Part shown: positions 51,670-62,331 of the stretch, in pieces
Numbering within the stretch: position 1 is the stretch's first letter
Layout of the letters: each line of letters begins with the position of its first letter
Source: Verticillium longisporum
Lineage: Eukaryota > Ascomycota > Sordariomycetes > Glomerellales > Plectosphaerellaceae
Reading direction: 5' to 3'
NCBI GenBank assembly: GCA_019188255.1
Contig: JAETXT010000006.1
Location: 5,332,001 to 5,396,000, forward strand
DNA: 64,000 nt
Position numbers and translations under genes: made by a program
The notes under the pieces: generated by a model
Told to the model about the DNA's origin: nothing
Databases searched by the model: none
What the model saw: only the letters and a program-made list of their open reading frames with translations

Positions 51670-52950
51670 TTACAGGAGATCCCGGCGGACGAACTCGTCG
51701 TACAGGGCCTTGCCGAGACCGGCGGGGGAGCGCTCGACGATGACGCCGGCGGCCTCGAGGGCGGCGATCTTGCTGTCGGCACCACCCTTGCCACCGGAGA
51801 CGATGGCACCGGCGTGACCCATGCGGCGGCCAGGAGGGGCGGAGATACCGGCGATGAAGCTGACGACGGGCTTGCCGCCGTTGACGGTGTTGTTGGCACG
51901 GAGGAACTCGGCAGCATCCTCCTCAGCGGAACCACCAATCTCGCCAATCATGATGATGCCGTCCGTCTCCTCGTCCTTGAGGAAGGTCTGCAGGCAGTCG
52001 ATGAAGTTGGTGCCGCTGAAGGGGTCACCGCCGATACCGACGACGAGGGACTGGCCGAGGCCGGCCTGGGTGGTCTGGTTGACGGCCTCGTAGGTGAGGG
52101 TGCCGGAGCGGGAGACGATACCGATGCGACCGCGCTTGTGGATGAAGCCAGGCATGATGCCGATCTTGCACGGGCCGGGGGCGATGATGCCGGGGCAGTT
52201 GGGGCCGACGAGACGGGTCTTGGACTGGGTCTTGAGCATGTTGGTGATGCGGACCATGTCTGAAGTAGGGAGGGTCAGCAGGTGTTGGGACGAAGCCGGG
52301 CAGACACGCGCAAAAACATACCGTGCTGGGGGATACCCTCAGTAATGCAGACGACGAGGGGGATCTCAGCCTCGATGGCCTCCTCGATACCGGCGGCGGC
52401 GACGGGGGGGCTGTGGTGTGCATTAGCTTTGTTCTCTTGAGATCGAAAACGTGCTACGAGTGCTTACGGGACAAAGATGGCAGTGGCAGTGGCACCGGTG
52501 GCCTTGACGGCCTCGCTCACGTTGCCAAAGACGGGAAGGCCGAGATGCTCAGAGCCAGCCTTCTTGGGGTTGGTGCCACCGACGACCTTGGTGCCTGTAT
52601 GTCCAACACGTCAGATGCAGTTCGGTCAGGGAATTCTCTTGTTGTGTGATGCTTCGTACCGTAGTCGATCGCCTGCTGCGCGTGGAAACTAGCGATATCC
52701 AGGTCAGCGCCAAGCTCTTCAAAATCCAGGGGTCCTGCGAGGCGCATCGCGAACCAAGGGGGGTGGAAAATCCAACTTACGTTCCCTGCTTTCCGGTGAA
52801 ACCCTGGAAGAGAACCTTGGTCTCGCCGTTGATGCGCAGGTTGTCAATGGTCTGGGCGTAGGGACCGGCGGACGAGACGCTGTAGGCACGGCGAGCTGCT
52901 TGTTGCAGCAGGCTCGTCGAGGGCCGCAGCTGTCTTGAGATGGCCTGCAT
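51670..52950 (-). CDS. LSC1: Succinyl-CoA ligase alpha subunit, mitochondrial
   Basis: Five exons, 52950-52781, 52688-52660, 52594-52468, 52410-52322 and 52259-51670, give 334 aa. The N-terminus ([23 protein letters not shown]) is an Arg-rich mitochondrial presequence. The CoA-binding fold follows ([58 protein letters not shown]), then [35 protein letters not shown] and the phospho-histidine loop [16 protein letters not shown]. Exon 2 is only 29 nt. The enzyme converts succinyl-CoA to succinate with substrate-level ATP (or GTP) formation in the TCA cycle, together with a beta subunit encoded elsewhere. No lesions; splice sites keep frame throughout. Confidence 0.95.
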
Positions 52951-53290
52951 GATGGCTTTGTGCTGTGTAGAGGAAGGGAGGGAGAAAAAAATAAGACGGG
53001 AAGAAGCGCGGCGAGGGAGCAGCGCAGCTGATGACAGTTGAGTCGAAAGGAGGTCGACGGATGGGGTGGAGGGGAGATGGAGGTTAATGCGGCGTTATTC
53101 GGGGAAAACCAACAGGAGAAGAGCTCAATTCATCGCGGCCTCCAAACACGAAGCGTCAAAACTTGGAGTTCCAGGTGCCATTCGGCAGCTGCTGGGGGGG
53201 CGCTCGGGCCATACGGCCAGATTCCAGTTCGGTTACAGTGTTGACTGGCCGGCAGCACCGGGAAAACCCGCGACAGAGGGACCTCGTTCA

Positions 53291-53331
53291 GGCTCTGAGG
53301 CTCTGAGGCTCTGAGGCACTCTGAGGCACTG
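53291..53331 (+). repeat. GGCTCTGA tandem repeat
   Basis: Three 8-bp GGCTCTGA units are followed by two diverged GGCACTCTGA/GGCACTGA units. Confidence 0.8.
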
Positions 53332-53540
53332 AAGGCACGCCGAGCCAGGGCAGAGGCATGCAGAGCAAGGGAGCGAGCTTGTCGGAGATGGATTGTTCCC
53401 GCCGAGCCAATCGCCGAGCTGGCAAATGGACGGTCAGCAGTCATCCGAGCCTGAGTCATCAATTCAGCCTTGGCCAAGGGGTCCCACTTTTTCTGTCCCT
53501 CCCCCCACCATCAGATGCCACTGGCTTTCGAGATCACTGA

Positions 53541-53576
53541 TCTTGAAGTGGTTCTTGAAGTGGTTCTTGAAGTGGT
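53541..53576 (+). repeat. 12-bp tandem repeat TTCTTGAAGTGG x3
   Basis: Three consecutive near-perfect copies about 140 nt before the ELP3 ATG. TTCTTGAA resembles inverted GAA half-sites, so heat-shock-factor binding is conceivable but speculative. Confidence 0.8.
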
Positions 53577-53713
53577 GGTGTACTACTACTGCAGCTTAGG
53601 CGATTGCTTCCAAAATTTCTGGAAGCACCGCAACTGCATACACATTTTCGATCCATCGCCCCTCGTCATCGGAACTTCATCTACCGACATCTTCCTCGAA
53701 TGTCACACACACC

Positions 53714-55515
53714 ATGGCCACAGCAACAATGACGGCTACGGCCACCCACCGGCCAAAGCCCAAGACGGAAAACCTTGCCCCAGAGAACGAGCGTTTCCTG
53801 CGATGTTGCGCCGATGTAGTCAACGCCCTGATCGAGGATCATGAAGCCTCGAGCGACCCGAAGAAGCCCAAGAGGGACATCAACCTCAACCAACTTCGAA
53901 ACAAGTGTGCCAAGAAGCACAAACTCGCCAACATTCCCTCCTTGACCGCCATCATCGCTGCCATTCCCGAACACTACAAGAAATACATCCTGCCCAAGCT
54001 GATTGCGAAGCCTATCCGTATGTGCACATTGGCCGCTTCTCTTTTTTTTTCTTCTTCTCGGTACTTCGTCTGACATGCACAGGAACATCCTCTGGTATCG
54101 CCGTCGTCGCCGTCATGTGCAAGCCACACAGGTGTCCTCACATTGCCTACACCGGCAACATTTGCGTCTACTGCCCCGGCGGCCCCGACTCCCGTTTTGA
54201 GTACAGCACACAGTCCTACACTGGCTACGAGCCCACGTCCATGCGCGCCATCCGCGCGCGATATGACCCATTCGAGCAGGCGCGAGGTCGTGTCGACCAG
54301 CTCAAGTCTCTCGGCCACTCGGTGGACAAGGTCGAATACATCATCATGGGAGGAACATTCATGTCCCTGGCCGAGTCCTACCGCGAAGACTTCATCGCGC
54401 AACTGCACAACGCCCTCAGCGGCTACCAGACGTCCAATGTGGATGAGGCCGTGGAGGCGGGCGAGATGAGCAACATCAAGTGTGTCGGCATCACAATCGA
54501 GACGAGGCCGGATTACTGCCTGCAACCACACCTATCAGACATGCTGCGGTATGGCTGTACGAGGCTGGAGGTGGGCGTGCAGTCTCTCTACGAGGACGTG
54601 GCGCGGGACACGAACCGAGGCCATACAGTAGCCGCCGTGGCAGAGACCTTCTGCTATTCCAAGGACGCCGGGTACAAGGTCGTCAGCCACATGATGCCGG
54701 ACCTGCCCAACTGCGGCATGGAGCGAGACCTGGACCAGTTCCGTGAGTATTTCGAGAACCCGGCTTTCAGGACAGACGGTCTGAAAATCTACCCGACGCT
54801 CGTCATTCGCGGAACCGGCCTCTACGAATTGTGGCGGACGGGACGCTACCAAAATTACACACCAAACGAGCTCATTGACCTCGTCGCGAGGATCATGGCG
54901 CTCGTGCCGCCGTGGACGCGCATCTACCGAGTGCAGCGCGACATCCCCATGCCGCTCGTGACGTCGGGCGTCGAGAACGGCAACCTGCGCGAGCTGGCGC
55001 TGGCGAGGATGAAGGACTTTGGCACGTCGTGTCGCGACGTCAGGACGCGCGAGGTCGGCGTCAACGAGGTCAAGCACAAGATCCGGCCGAACCAGATTGA
55101 GCTCGTGCGGCGCGACTACACGGCCAACGGCGGGTGGGAGACGTTCCTGGCGTACGAGGACCCCAAGCAGGACATACTCGTGGCGCTGCTGCGGCTGCGC
55201 AAGTGCAGCGACAAGTACACGTTTCGCGAGGAGCTCGTGGGCCAGCCGACGAGCCTCGTGCGCGAGCTGCACGTGTACGGCACGGCGGTGCCGGTGCACG
55301 CGAGGGACCCCAAGAAGTTCCAGCACCAAGGCTTCGGCACGCTGTTGATGGAGGAGGCCGAGAGGATAGCGCGGGACGAGCACGGCAGCGACAAGATCAG
55401 CGTCATCTCGGGTGTCGGTGTGAGGAGTTATTATGCAAAGCTGGGGTACTGGCTGGACGGGCCCTATATGAGCAAGTGGCTGGACGGCAGGCCACAGGAC
55501 AAGGACGCCAGGTGA
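53714..55515 (+). CDS. ELP3: Elongator catalytic subunit Elp3 (radical SAM plus GNAT)
   Basis: Exons are 53714-54017 and 54083-55515, giving 578 aa. The radical SAM domain starts near residue 100 with [24 protein letters not shown], which holds the C-x9-C-x2-C iron-sulfur motif. It continues with [60 protein letters not shown] and [21 protein letters not shown]. The C-terminal GNAT domain has [18 protein letters not shown] and [26 protein letters not shown]. Elp3 modifies wobble uridines of tRNA (cm5/mcm5 groups) as part of the six-subunit Elongator. One unusual residue is Cys in [10 protein letters not shown], where relatives usually have Val. No frame lesion. It is convergent with PTH1. Confidence 0.95.
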
Positions 55516-55765
55516 TGCTGGTAGAAATACAAAACGCATCATGGATGATGCATCGTCTATGCCGAAATGTTGTACAGGTTGACTGGGTGGGTTATCGTCC
55601 TCGACCGCGTTTGTGATGTCGTGCACGCGTTGTCGTAAGTAGGAGGGCATCATGTCGAGCCTTGGACTTGAGCAACAAGGCTTCACCCTCACACACACAG
55701 CCTATGCCGTTCACTTCGTGAGGACAAGTCACCTCCCCTCGCCGGCTTCCAGGCCACAGCAACTC

Positions 55766-56398
55766 TCACGGGTCCCGCTCCCCAAACTGCGCCTCCCATT
55801 CCCGCAAGCAGCGCAGCAACCCCTCGCCCGCCTTCTCAGCCAACACCCTCCTCTCGACGCCCGTCATCTCCCTGAGGACATACTCCGACACGGCCCCCCT
55901 CTCCCTGGCCTCGGGCCGGCCAATGCCGACGCTGACGCGCGCGAACCGCGCGGCGGGAAAGTCGCCCGGCCGCAGCAGCGCGCCGACGCTCTTGACGCCG
56001 TTGTGGCCCCTGTGCGAGCTGTTCCACTTGCGGATGCGCACGACGCCGAGGTCCTCCTCCAGGTCGTCGTGCACGACGAGCAGCGACAGCGTCGGGTCGT
56101 CGAAGGCGCGGTAGGCGGCCGCGGCGTACTTGCCGGACACGTTCATGAGGGACGGGGACTGCAGGAGGGCGTAGGCCGGGGACAGGGAGGCGAGGGGTGC
56201 TCTGGCGGCGTGCCGGGTCTTGGCGAGGGCGGGCTGGGAGGGCAGCAGGGGGATCAGGGCGGCGAGGGCGTGGTGGCCGGCTGAGTGGAGGGTGTTTAGG
56301 TAGGGCGACGGGTTCCCGAGGCTGAAGAGGAGGATCCTGGGGGGAGGCATCTTGGCGGCGACGGGTATGGACCTCGTGGGTTGCGCTGTGGGATGCAT
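55766..56398 (-). CDS. PTH1: Peptidyl-tRNA hydrolase, Pth1 family
   Basis: A single-exon frame of 210 aa. The family motifs occur in order: LFSLGNPSPYLNTLHSAGHHAL (with the catalytic His), the Ser/Asn segment QSPSLMNVSGKYAAAAY, VVHDDLEEDLGVVRIRK and SSHRGHNGVKSVGALL, then FARVSVGIGRP with VSEYVLREM. The enzyme recycles peptidyl-tRNAs released by ribosome drop-off. The basic/hydroxylated N-terminus (MHPTAQPTRSIPVAAK) could be a weak mitochondrial signal; an alternative start is the second ATG (MPPPRILLF). The stop codon lies 250 nt from the convergent ELP3 stop. Confidence 0.9.
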   Translation of the reverse strand: MHPTAQPTRSIPVAAKMPPPRILLFSLGNPSPYLNTLHSAGHHALAALIPLLPSQPALAKTRHAARAPLASLSPAYALLQSPSLMNVSGKYAAAAYRAFDDPTLSLLVVHDDLEEDLGVVRIRKWNSSHRGHNGVKSVGALLRPGDFPAARFARVSVGIGRPEARERGAVSEYVLREMTGVERRVLAEKAGEGLLRCLREWEAQFGERDP

Positions 56399-56915
56399 AG
56401 GTGCCGTGCCGGACGGTCTCTGAGGTCAGGTAAGGTTATGAGAGAGCTGCTGGAACGGCTTTGACGCATGCGTCTACGGCTTTGAGATGGTGCGATAGCG
56501 GCTTTGCGGGCGCCTGGACCTGGATAGATACATGACTCGGAACACCGCATATTGGCATCTCTCGGCGTGTCCCTCTCCCTCCTATGTCTTCTACCAGACT
56601 TGATCGTGTAACTTGGTTGCATCGGAATTCGTCCCCCTATGGCATTGATGCTGGCTCGCGAGTCAAGCATTGTGATGAGCCTGGACTACATTTAGTTACG
56701 CTACCATGTTGCCATACTTCAGGCGAACTGATCGGGATTCGGCTTTTCGACAAAGAACAATGTCACACTTGGAGTGGACAGTCTGCTCAGCACCAGCTAT
56801 TTAACCTTCAATCCTCCTTTTCAAGTTCAGATCTGTAGTGAATGAATATACAGGCACATCTTCATCATTGCTCGTTCGTACAGCACACAACATCCACAGC
56901 CCGCCATCCCAAGAC
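56399..56915. other. Divergent promoter between PTH1 and the NIF3-like gene
   Basis: About 520 nt between head-to-head genes. No other feature recognised. Confidence 0.45.
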
Positions 56916-57314
56916 ATGACGTCCTCTTCGCCCACCCGCTACCGTCTCGTGTTCCACGTCCCCGAGACCCATCTCGAAGCCTGTAAGCGAGCCATATTCG
57001 ATGTGGGCGCCGGCCGCTTCCCGGGACCAGGGAACTACACCGAGGTCTGCTGGTCGACCATCGGCACGGGTCAGTTCCGCCCTGGCGACGCCGCAAAGCC
57101 GGCCATTGGCAAGCCCGGCGAGCTCGAAGAGCTGCGCGAAGCAAGAGCCGAGACCCTCTGCGTTGGTGAAGACGTAGTAAGAAAGGCCGTCGCGGCTTTG
57201 AAGCTGTGAGTGTGGCCTGTAAGCGCTTGAGAATGTTCCGCTACTAAATGGTGCGCCAGAGCCCATCCTTATGAAGAAGTCTCCTACAGTGTCATGAAAA
57301 TGGAGGACTTTTGA
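56916..57314 (+). CDS. Small NIF3/YqfO-insert-domain protein
   Basis: Two exons, 56916-57205 and 57260-57314, encode 114 aa; the intron contains a good CTACTAAAT branch site. The sequence YRLVFHVPETHLEACKRAIFDVGAGRFPGPGNYTEVCWSTIGTGQFRPGD and the ending AHPYEEVSYSVMKMEDF are the complete stand-alone version of the insert domain of NIF3/YqfO proteins, which has a PII/CutA-like ferredoxin fold. The molecular role is unknown; the conserved HPYEE and NYxxxCW/GTGxFxPG motifs imply a small-molecule or metal site. Start 56916 is chosen because the upstream in-frame codon at 56838 is GTG. Confidence 0.85.
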
Positions 57315-57492
57315 TACGGGCAGTGCACGCGTTTGCGAGACGAACATGATTGCCTGTAACACTAAAATGGGCTGGCTGCCGTTAGGTCTCGGCGAGATTT
57401 GCTGTACTTGAATTATCGTAGTATTTGACATACCCAACGTAAGGTACTTGACTATCGGAGTCCTACATCTACCAAGACTGAAGGCTCCCGCC

Positions 57493-58798
57493 TCAAGCAG
57501 CATGCGACGATGGATACATCCTCCAGCTGTCCCTCTCCCAGAACCGCTTTTTCCTGCCCTCCTTCGCCCAGATCAGGTCGCCCCAGCCCATGACAGTGTA
57601 CCCGCCAGACTTCTGCCCACCCTGCGCGTCGTAAAACTCCTTGGCCTTGGCCGTCCATGGCGCCCTTTTCCCCCTCTGCACCGCGTACTTGTAGTAGATG
57701 AGGTCCCAAACCCCCGGCAGATCCGGGCTGATGCCACGCTTCTGCTCTGAAATCGCGTCCCAAGGCCCATCCACGAGTACGGCGAGGCAGCGCGAAAACT
57801 GAGGATCGTACTCCACCGTCTCGTTGAGGTTGTACTTGGCCGTGTACTCGGACGCCTTGAGCAGCACGCTGTCGAGCTCGCTCCACGCGTCGATCCCCTG
57901 CGTCTCGAGCGTCTCGGCCGCGAGCGCCGCCCAGCCGAGGCCAGACTGGACGTGCGACTGGTCGCGCCCCGCCTCGGACGACTGGCCCGTCCTGCGGTCA
58001 AAGTTCCCGGGCAGCCCGGCGCAGAGGTCGTTGAGGTAGGCGTTGAGGGCGTAGTTGAACAGGTTCACGTCGTCGAGGTAGACGGCAAAGTTGAGCACCG
58101 CCAAGATCGAGACCATGGCGTAGATGGCGTGGCCGATGTTGAGCGACTGGCGGGCAAAGAGCCAGTAAAGCTGGTTCGAGAAGCCCGTGCCGCCCTGCCA
58201 CTTGGCCCCGGCCTCGGTCCAGTTGCCTTCCCAGCGCAGAATCTCGGCGGCGTTGACGAGAATGTCGCCCTCGATGCCGACGAGCAGGCTCGTGTCGATG
58301 CCGATGATGTTGGTGAGGCTGGTGCCCCACGCGTCAATGATGCTCGTGGCGACCTTGAAGTGCGCGTCGTCGCGCGTGATGTACCACAGGATGGCGTGTT
58401 GGTACGCTGCGCGCGTGTCGGCCGTGAAGCTCGTGTAGTTGCTCGGCCGTCCCCGCGACAGCACCTCCTTGGGCCCTTGCATCCTGTAGTCGACCGACGA
58501 GTACGAGTCGGCCTGGAGCGCGTTGAAGCCGCTGATCCATGGCTCCTGCTTCTCGCTGACCTTGGTGCGCATGAGCTCGAGGTCGTCGTGCGAGTGCCAG
58601 AGACCCGGGTGCTTGAACTGCCCAAGACCAGTCTTGCCGCCCCTGGGCATCACCGGCGGAACGGGACCTGGGTGGAGTCAGTGCGTGGTCCCTCGCTGCC
58701 ATAGCGGGAGAGTTATAATTACCATTGAGAGTCGGCAGGTTCGTGACCAAGGATGTTGCTTGGTCTATGAGAGGGAGGAGGAAAAGTCCAAGCTTCAA
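57493..58798 (-). CDS. Secreted alginate-lyase-fold protein (start ATG appears lost)
   Basis: Exons are 58798-58723 and 58667-57493, giving 416 codons. The first exon encodes a signal peptide (KLGLFLLPLIDQATSLV) and joins the second in frame, but its first codon is TTG, with no in-frame ATG before an upstream stop. One A-to-T change from ATG explains this. The mature protein has HPGLWHSHDDLELMRTKV, then WYITRDDAHFKVATSIIDAWG, WEGNW, SLNIGHAIYAMVSILAVLNF, SEAGRDQSHVQSGLGWAALAAE and YNLNETVEYDP. These match the (alpha/alpha) toroid alginate-lyase superfamily (PF05426-like; PL38-style in fungi). The Asn, His and Tyr it offers fit a polysaccharide lyase acting on uronic-acid polymers, but the substrate is uncertain. 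It faces a paralogous gene at 59957. Confidence 0.8.
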
Positions 58799-59956
58799 TA
58801 TGTCAGCAGCGGCATTACCGGACGATCAAGTGGGCTCATATTACTCTTGCCACGGAAAGCTTCATCCTGAAAGCAAGGATCCAACGACAATCAGGTTCTT
58901 CGGCAGATTGGGCTCAAAGCACTGCACAACGGGTGGGCAACTGAAGCATGAGAAGACTCAAAAGGCCACCAGGACATCTTTATACAGCCATCGCTTGCCA
59001 GTCGGTCTCTATTGAGCCCCGACACCTGGCCGTCGCTGACAGATCGCGGGGTTCCTGGGATTAGCCCCTCATTTCCTGTCAGGAACAGACTCCCAAATGT
59101 CTCCATGTCAATTCTGCCTTCTGAGTCGTATCCGCGCCAAAACAGCCCGGGTTAACACGGCGGGGAAGTCCGCCTCAACGCTGATGTCAGGGTCGCTTGC
59201 CCACGTTGTTGCGGGAAATGCGTCGGCTTTCATGCCGTTTGATAATGGCGCTTCTAAGCCATCATACCTCCAGACCGGGCCAAGTATCGGCGCGATGCCC
59301 GGCTTCTGCGGTCGATGCCTCCCAATGCCATTAACCCGGACGCGTCCCGTGGCCTTCATCACTGCCCGTCATCCCACCACCTTGCGGGGAACATTCGCTC
59401 AACGCGGGCATGTTCGTGGCGATCCACGCTGTTGGCAGATGATCTCTGAGAGATTCGCATATGCCGTGTGGAGGTGGCGCTTCTTCCCCAGATTGAAATC
59501 CGGGGAAGAGCCGGGCCGTTGGGTCTTCGACATACACTCATGATCTTCTGTCACGAACACACTTCATGTTGTTCTGCGTTATTCGAAGCACGGCCCAGTT
59601 GACGATGGCGGTGGAGCAGGACAGGGTGACAGCGAGCGGTAATCTCTCTGGAACGTCGGCTACCGATTCGGGCCACGTACCCGCCCCCTTGAGCCCCTCT
59701 TAATCACACACCGGAAGGTTTCTACGTTTTCCAATGCCGAATGCGTTTCCATGACGGCGCAACAACTGCGAGCAGAGCCCGGCGGCGATGCAAGGGAGCC
59801 ACTGGGCAATGATTAGCGATGCCTGATATCACCTTGGGTCTTCCATATAGTCTGAGTCTCAAATGGGAAATGGATAAAAGACCTGCTAACGAGACGCTGC
59901 AACAGGTTGAAATTGAAGATCACACACTCACTTCACAGCCTTCATCTCTCATCACC
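58799..59956. other. Shared promoter region of two lyase-like genes
   Basis: About 1.16 kb between two divergent paralogous secreted genes. No coding feature recognised. Bidirectional co-regulation by carbon-source regulators is plausible from the arrangement only. Confidence 0.5.
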
Positions 59957-61287
59957 ATGAAGTGTATTGCCCTTCTCAGTCTTCTTTCCCTACCCCTGAC
60001 GGTGGTGGATGCCAGCCGGGCCCGTCCTCACCATGCCCAACCTGAGACTCGACAGAGCTTGAACCACCCAGGCCTCCTTCACACGGCTGACGATTTCAAA
60101 CGCATCAAGGGCCTGGTGGACTCCAAGAAAGAGCCCTTCGCAACTGGATGGGCCAAGCTCGTCGCACGCGCTGATGTGAAAGCCGTGCCGCACGCGCAGG
60201 ATGTCATTTGCCGCGGTGACTCTGACTGCACCCAGAACTACGCCTCGTTATACCGTGACGTCCACGCTGCTTACGCCAACGCCATCTACTGGAAGATCAC
60301 GGGCACGACTGCCAACGCCGACACGGCGGCTGCCATTCTTGATGCTTGGAGCAGCAAGAACCCCGAGATCCAGGGGAGCGCGGATCGGTACCTTGCTGCT
60401 GGCATCTACGGCTACCAGTATGCCAACGTGGCCGAGATTCTGAGAGACTACAATGGCTGGAAGGGGCTCTCGGCTGCCATCTCCTTCCTGAGGAACAGGT
60501 TCTACCCCATGAACCACCGGTTCTTGGTCGAGCACAATGATGCCAAGATTGACAACTACTGGGCAAACGTGAGAGAAACTCAATCCAGCCAGGGTCTCAT
60601 AATGTACTGGTAATGGCTGACATGACGCTGAACTAGTGGGATCTCTGTACCCTTTGCTCTATGCATGCCATCGGAGTGCTGTCCGACAACAAGACCATGA
60701 TCAAGGAGGCGATCGACTACTTCAAGAACGGCGCCGGTAACGGAGCTATCAAGAACGCCATCTGGACAGTCCACACCGAAGAAGGCTCAGGCAAGCAGCT
60801 TGGCCAAAACCAAGAGTCAGGCCGCGATCAAGGCCACACCATGTTCAACCAGAACCTGCTAGGCGTCCTGGCGCAGCAGAGCTACAATCAGGGCGAAGAC
60901 CTCTTCGCGCTGCTGGATAACCGCATCCTCGCTGGGTAAGTCTTTTACGGCTTTTGGGTTTTCCGTCCCGCTGACAGCGACCACAGAGCCGAGTACGCTA
61001 CCAAGTACAACACATTTCACGACGTGCCTTTTGCCACGTTCAAAAACTCCCACGGGACGTACACGGCTATCAGCTCGCAAGACCGCGGCAACATCAGGCC
61101 CATTGGTGAGCTGCTCGTTGCGCACTACGAGTCGGTCCGCGGCCTCAACGCTTCCTGGACCAAGGAGTATCGCGACATGGTCGTGAAGAACGGCAACGGA
61201 GCTGAGGGCGGTGGTGGCGACTATGGCACCAGCAGCGGCGGGTACGATCAACTTGGCTTCGGCACCATCTTGTTCCGTCGGGAATGA
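59957..61287 (+). CDS. Secreted alginate-lyase-fold protein, second copy
   Basis: Exons are 59957-60568, 60637-60935 and 60987-61287, giving 403 aa. A signal peptide (MKCIALLSLLSLPLTVVDA) precedes HPGLLHTADDFKRIKGLV, QNYASLYRDVHAAYANAIYW, DAWSS, GIYGYQYANVAEILRDY, WDLCTLCSMHAIGVLSDN, QESGRDQGHTMFNQNLLGVLAQ and GGDYGTSSGGYDQLGFGTIL. The HPGL-x-H-x-x-DD start and GRDQ-x-H motif are shared with the divergent gene at 57493, but the two are otherwise quite different, so the duplication is old. By family it should be a secreted polysaccharide lyase of the alginate-lyase fold. The gene looks intact. A GGATAAAAG element about 80 nt upstream could serve as TATA box. Confidence 0.88.
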
Positions 61288-61566
61288 TCCAGTTAGGGTA
61301 GTACTCTGACAATTGGCATGAGATTCCATTAAGATCAATTTTGACTTCTGAAATCTCGTCTCATGACACCTTTTCCCCTTCATACAGTCGTTTCTGCTCT
61401 TCATTCTTTCTCCAAGGTTGTCCTACAGCGGAGTCGCGCATTATGGTATATACGAAATGGATGCGTGAAACCAACTGAGACCCTGAAGAGGTGCACACAC
61501 ATGCTACACTGCAGAGTCAAACGTTGTTCCCAGTTTAATTCGTTCAGTTCCCTAGTGATGAAGTGC

Positions 61567-62331
61567 TCAAGCTCCAGTGTACAGAGCCGGACCAGGCGTC
61601 TTCCAGCTCGTGGCAGATCCATAGACGGTGAAGCCGTAGAGCTGCGCATCGGAGCGGCTGTACAGCTGAGAGGCGACAACGCCCTTTCCAGCCAGCGTGT
61701 CCCGGCCACCGTTGGTCACCTCGATGTTGCCGCACTGCATGTAGAACTCGGGCTCGTTGAGGTGAGCGCGGTGCAAGGCAATGAGCTCGTGACGAACAAC
61801 GTATCTGCCCGAGGCAATGGAGGCAGGAATGGTGGCCAGGCTCCAGCCGTCGTAGGTGCGCAGGAGGTCAGTCGCCCAGATGCCCTGCGCGTTGGCGGGA
61901 CCGGAGATGAGGCCAGCCTCCTGGATCTTGGTCCAGCGTAGCGCGGTCTTGTCGACCCTGGTGCAGTCGCCGTTGCAAGGGGCGATGTAGGTGATGACGG
62001 AACCGCGGTGGCTCTCAGCCCAGCCGTTTGGGTTGATGACCTTGTCGTCGGAGGTCCACCGGAACTCAATAGGGCTGCCCGCATCAATCTTGGCGTAGTT
62101 CTTGGAGGGTTGCGAGCCGCGGCGGCAGACAAAGTCGGGGCTGGAGATGTCCATCTCAGGGCCCTCATTTTGGGTCGTGAAAGACCAGCCAATGGCATTC
62201 GGGGCCTTGTCGACCTGCCAGTAGTTGTAACCTTCATAGTTGTTGCCGCTCAGATAGAAAGTACTGAGGTATCCGTGAGCTGCGGCCTGGGAGACCAGGA
62301 CCGCCATGCTGAGTGCAACAGAACGAAGCAT
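61567..62331 (-). CDS. AA9 lytic polysaccharide monooxygenase
   Basis: A single-exon frame of 254 aa from ATG 62331. The signal peptide (MLRSVALSMAVLVSQAAA) ends just before His19, which becomes the N-terminal copper-binding His of the mature enzyme (HGYLSTFYLSG). The second copper His is in WAESHRGSVITYIAPC, and the axial Tyr in EFYMQCGNIEVTNGG; RHELIALHRAH is the conserved strand. C-terminal YTGA follows without a cellulose-binding module. AA9 enzymes oxidatively cleave cellulose and some hemicelluloses using copper and peroxide or oxygen. In-frame ATT upstream is not used as start. It fits the nearby GH and lyase genes as part of a plant-wall-degrading set. Confidence 0.93.
   Translation of the reverse strand: MLRSVALSMAVLVSQAAAHGYLSTFYLSGNNYEGYNYWQVDKAPNAIGWSFTTQNEGPEMDISSPDFVCRRGSQPSKNYAKIDAGSPIEFRWTSDDKVINPNGWAESHRGSVITYIAPCNGDCTRVDKTALRWTKIQEAGLISGPANAQGIWATDLLRTYDGWSLATIPASIASGRYVVRHELIALHRAHLNEPEFYMQCGNIEVTNGGRDTLAGKGVVASQLYSRSDAQLYGFTVYGSATSWKTPGPALYTGA

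Larger units (their letters stand above)
52951..53713. other. Divergent LSC1-ELP3 promoter with tandem repeats
   Basis: About 760 nt between head-to-head genes. It contains two small tandem arrays, listed separately. A TCCTCGAA-CACACACC leader runs into the ELP3 start. Confidence 0.5.
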
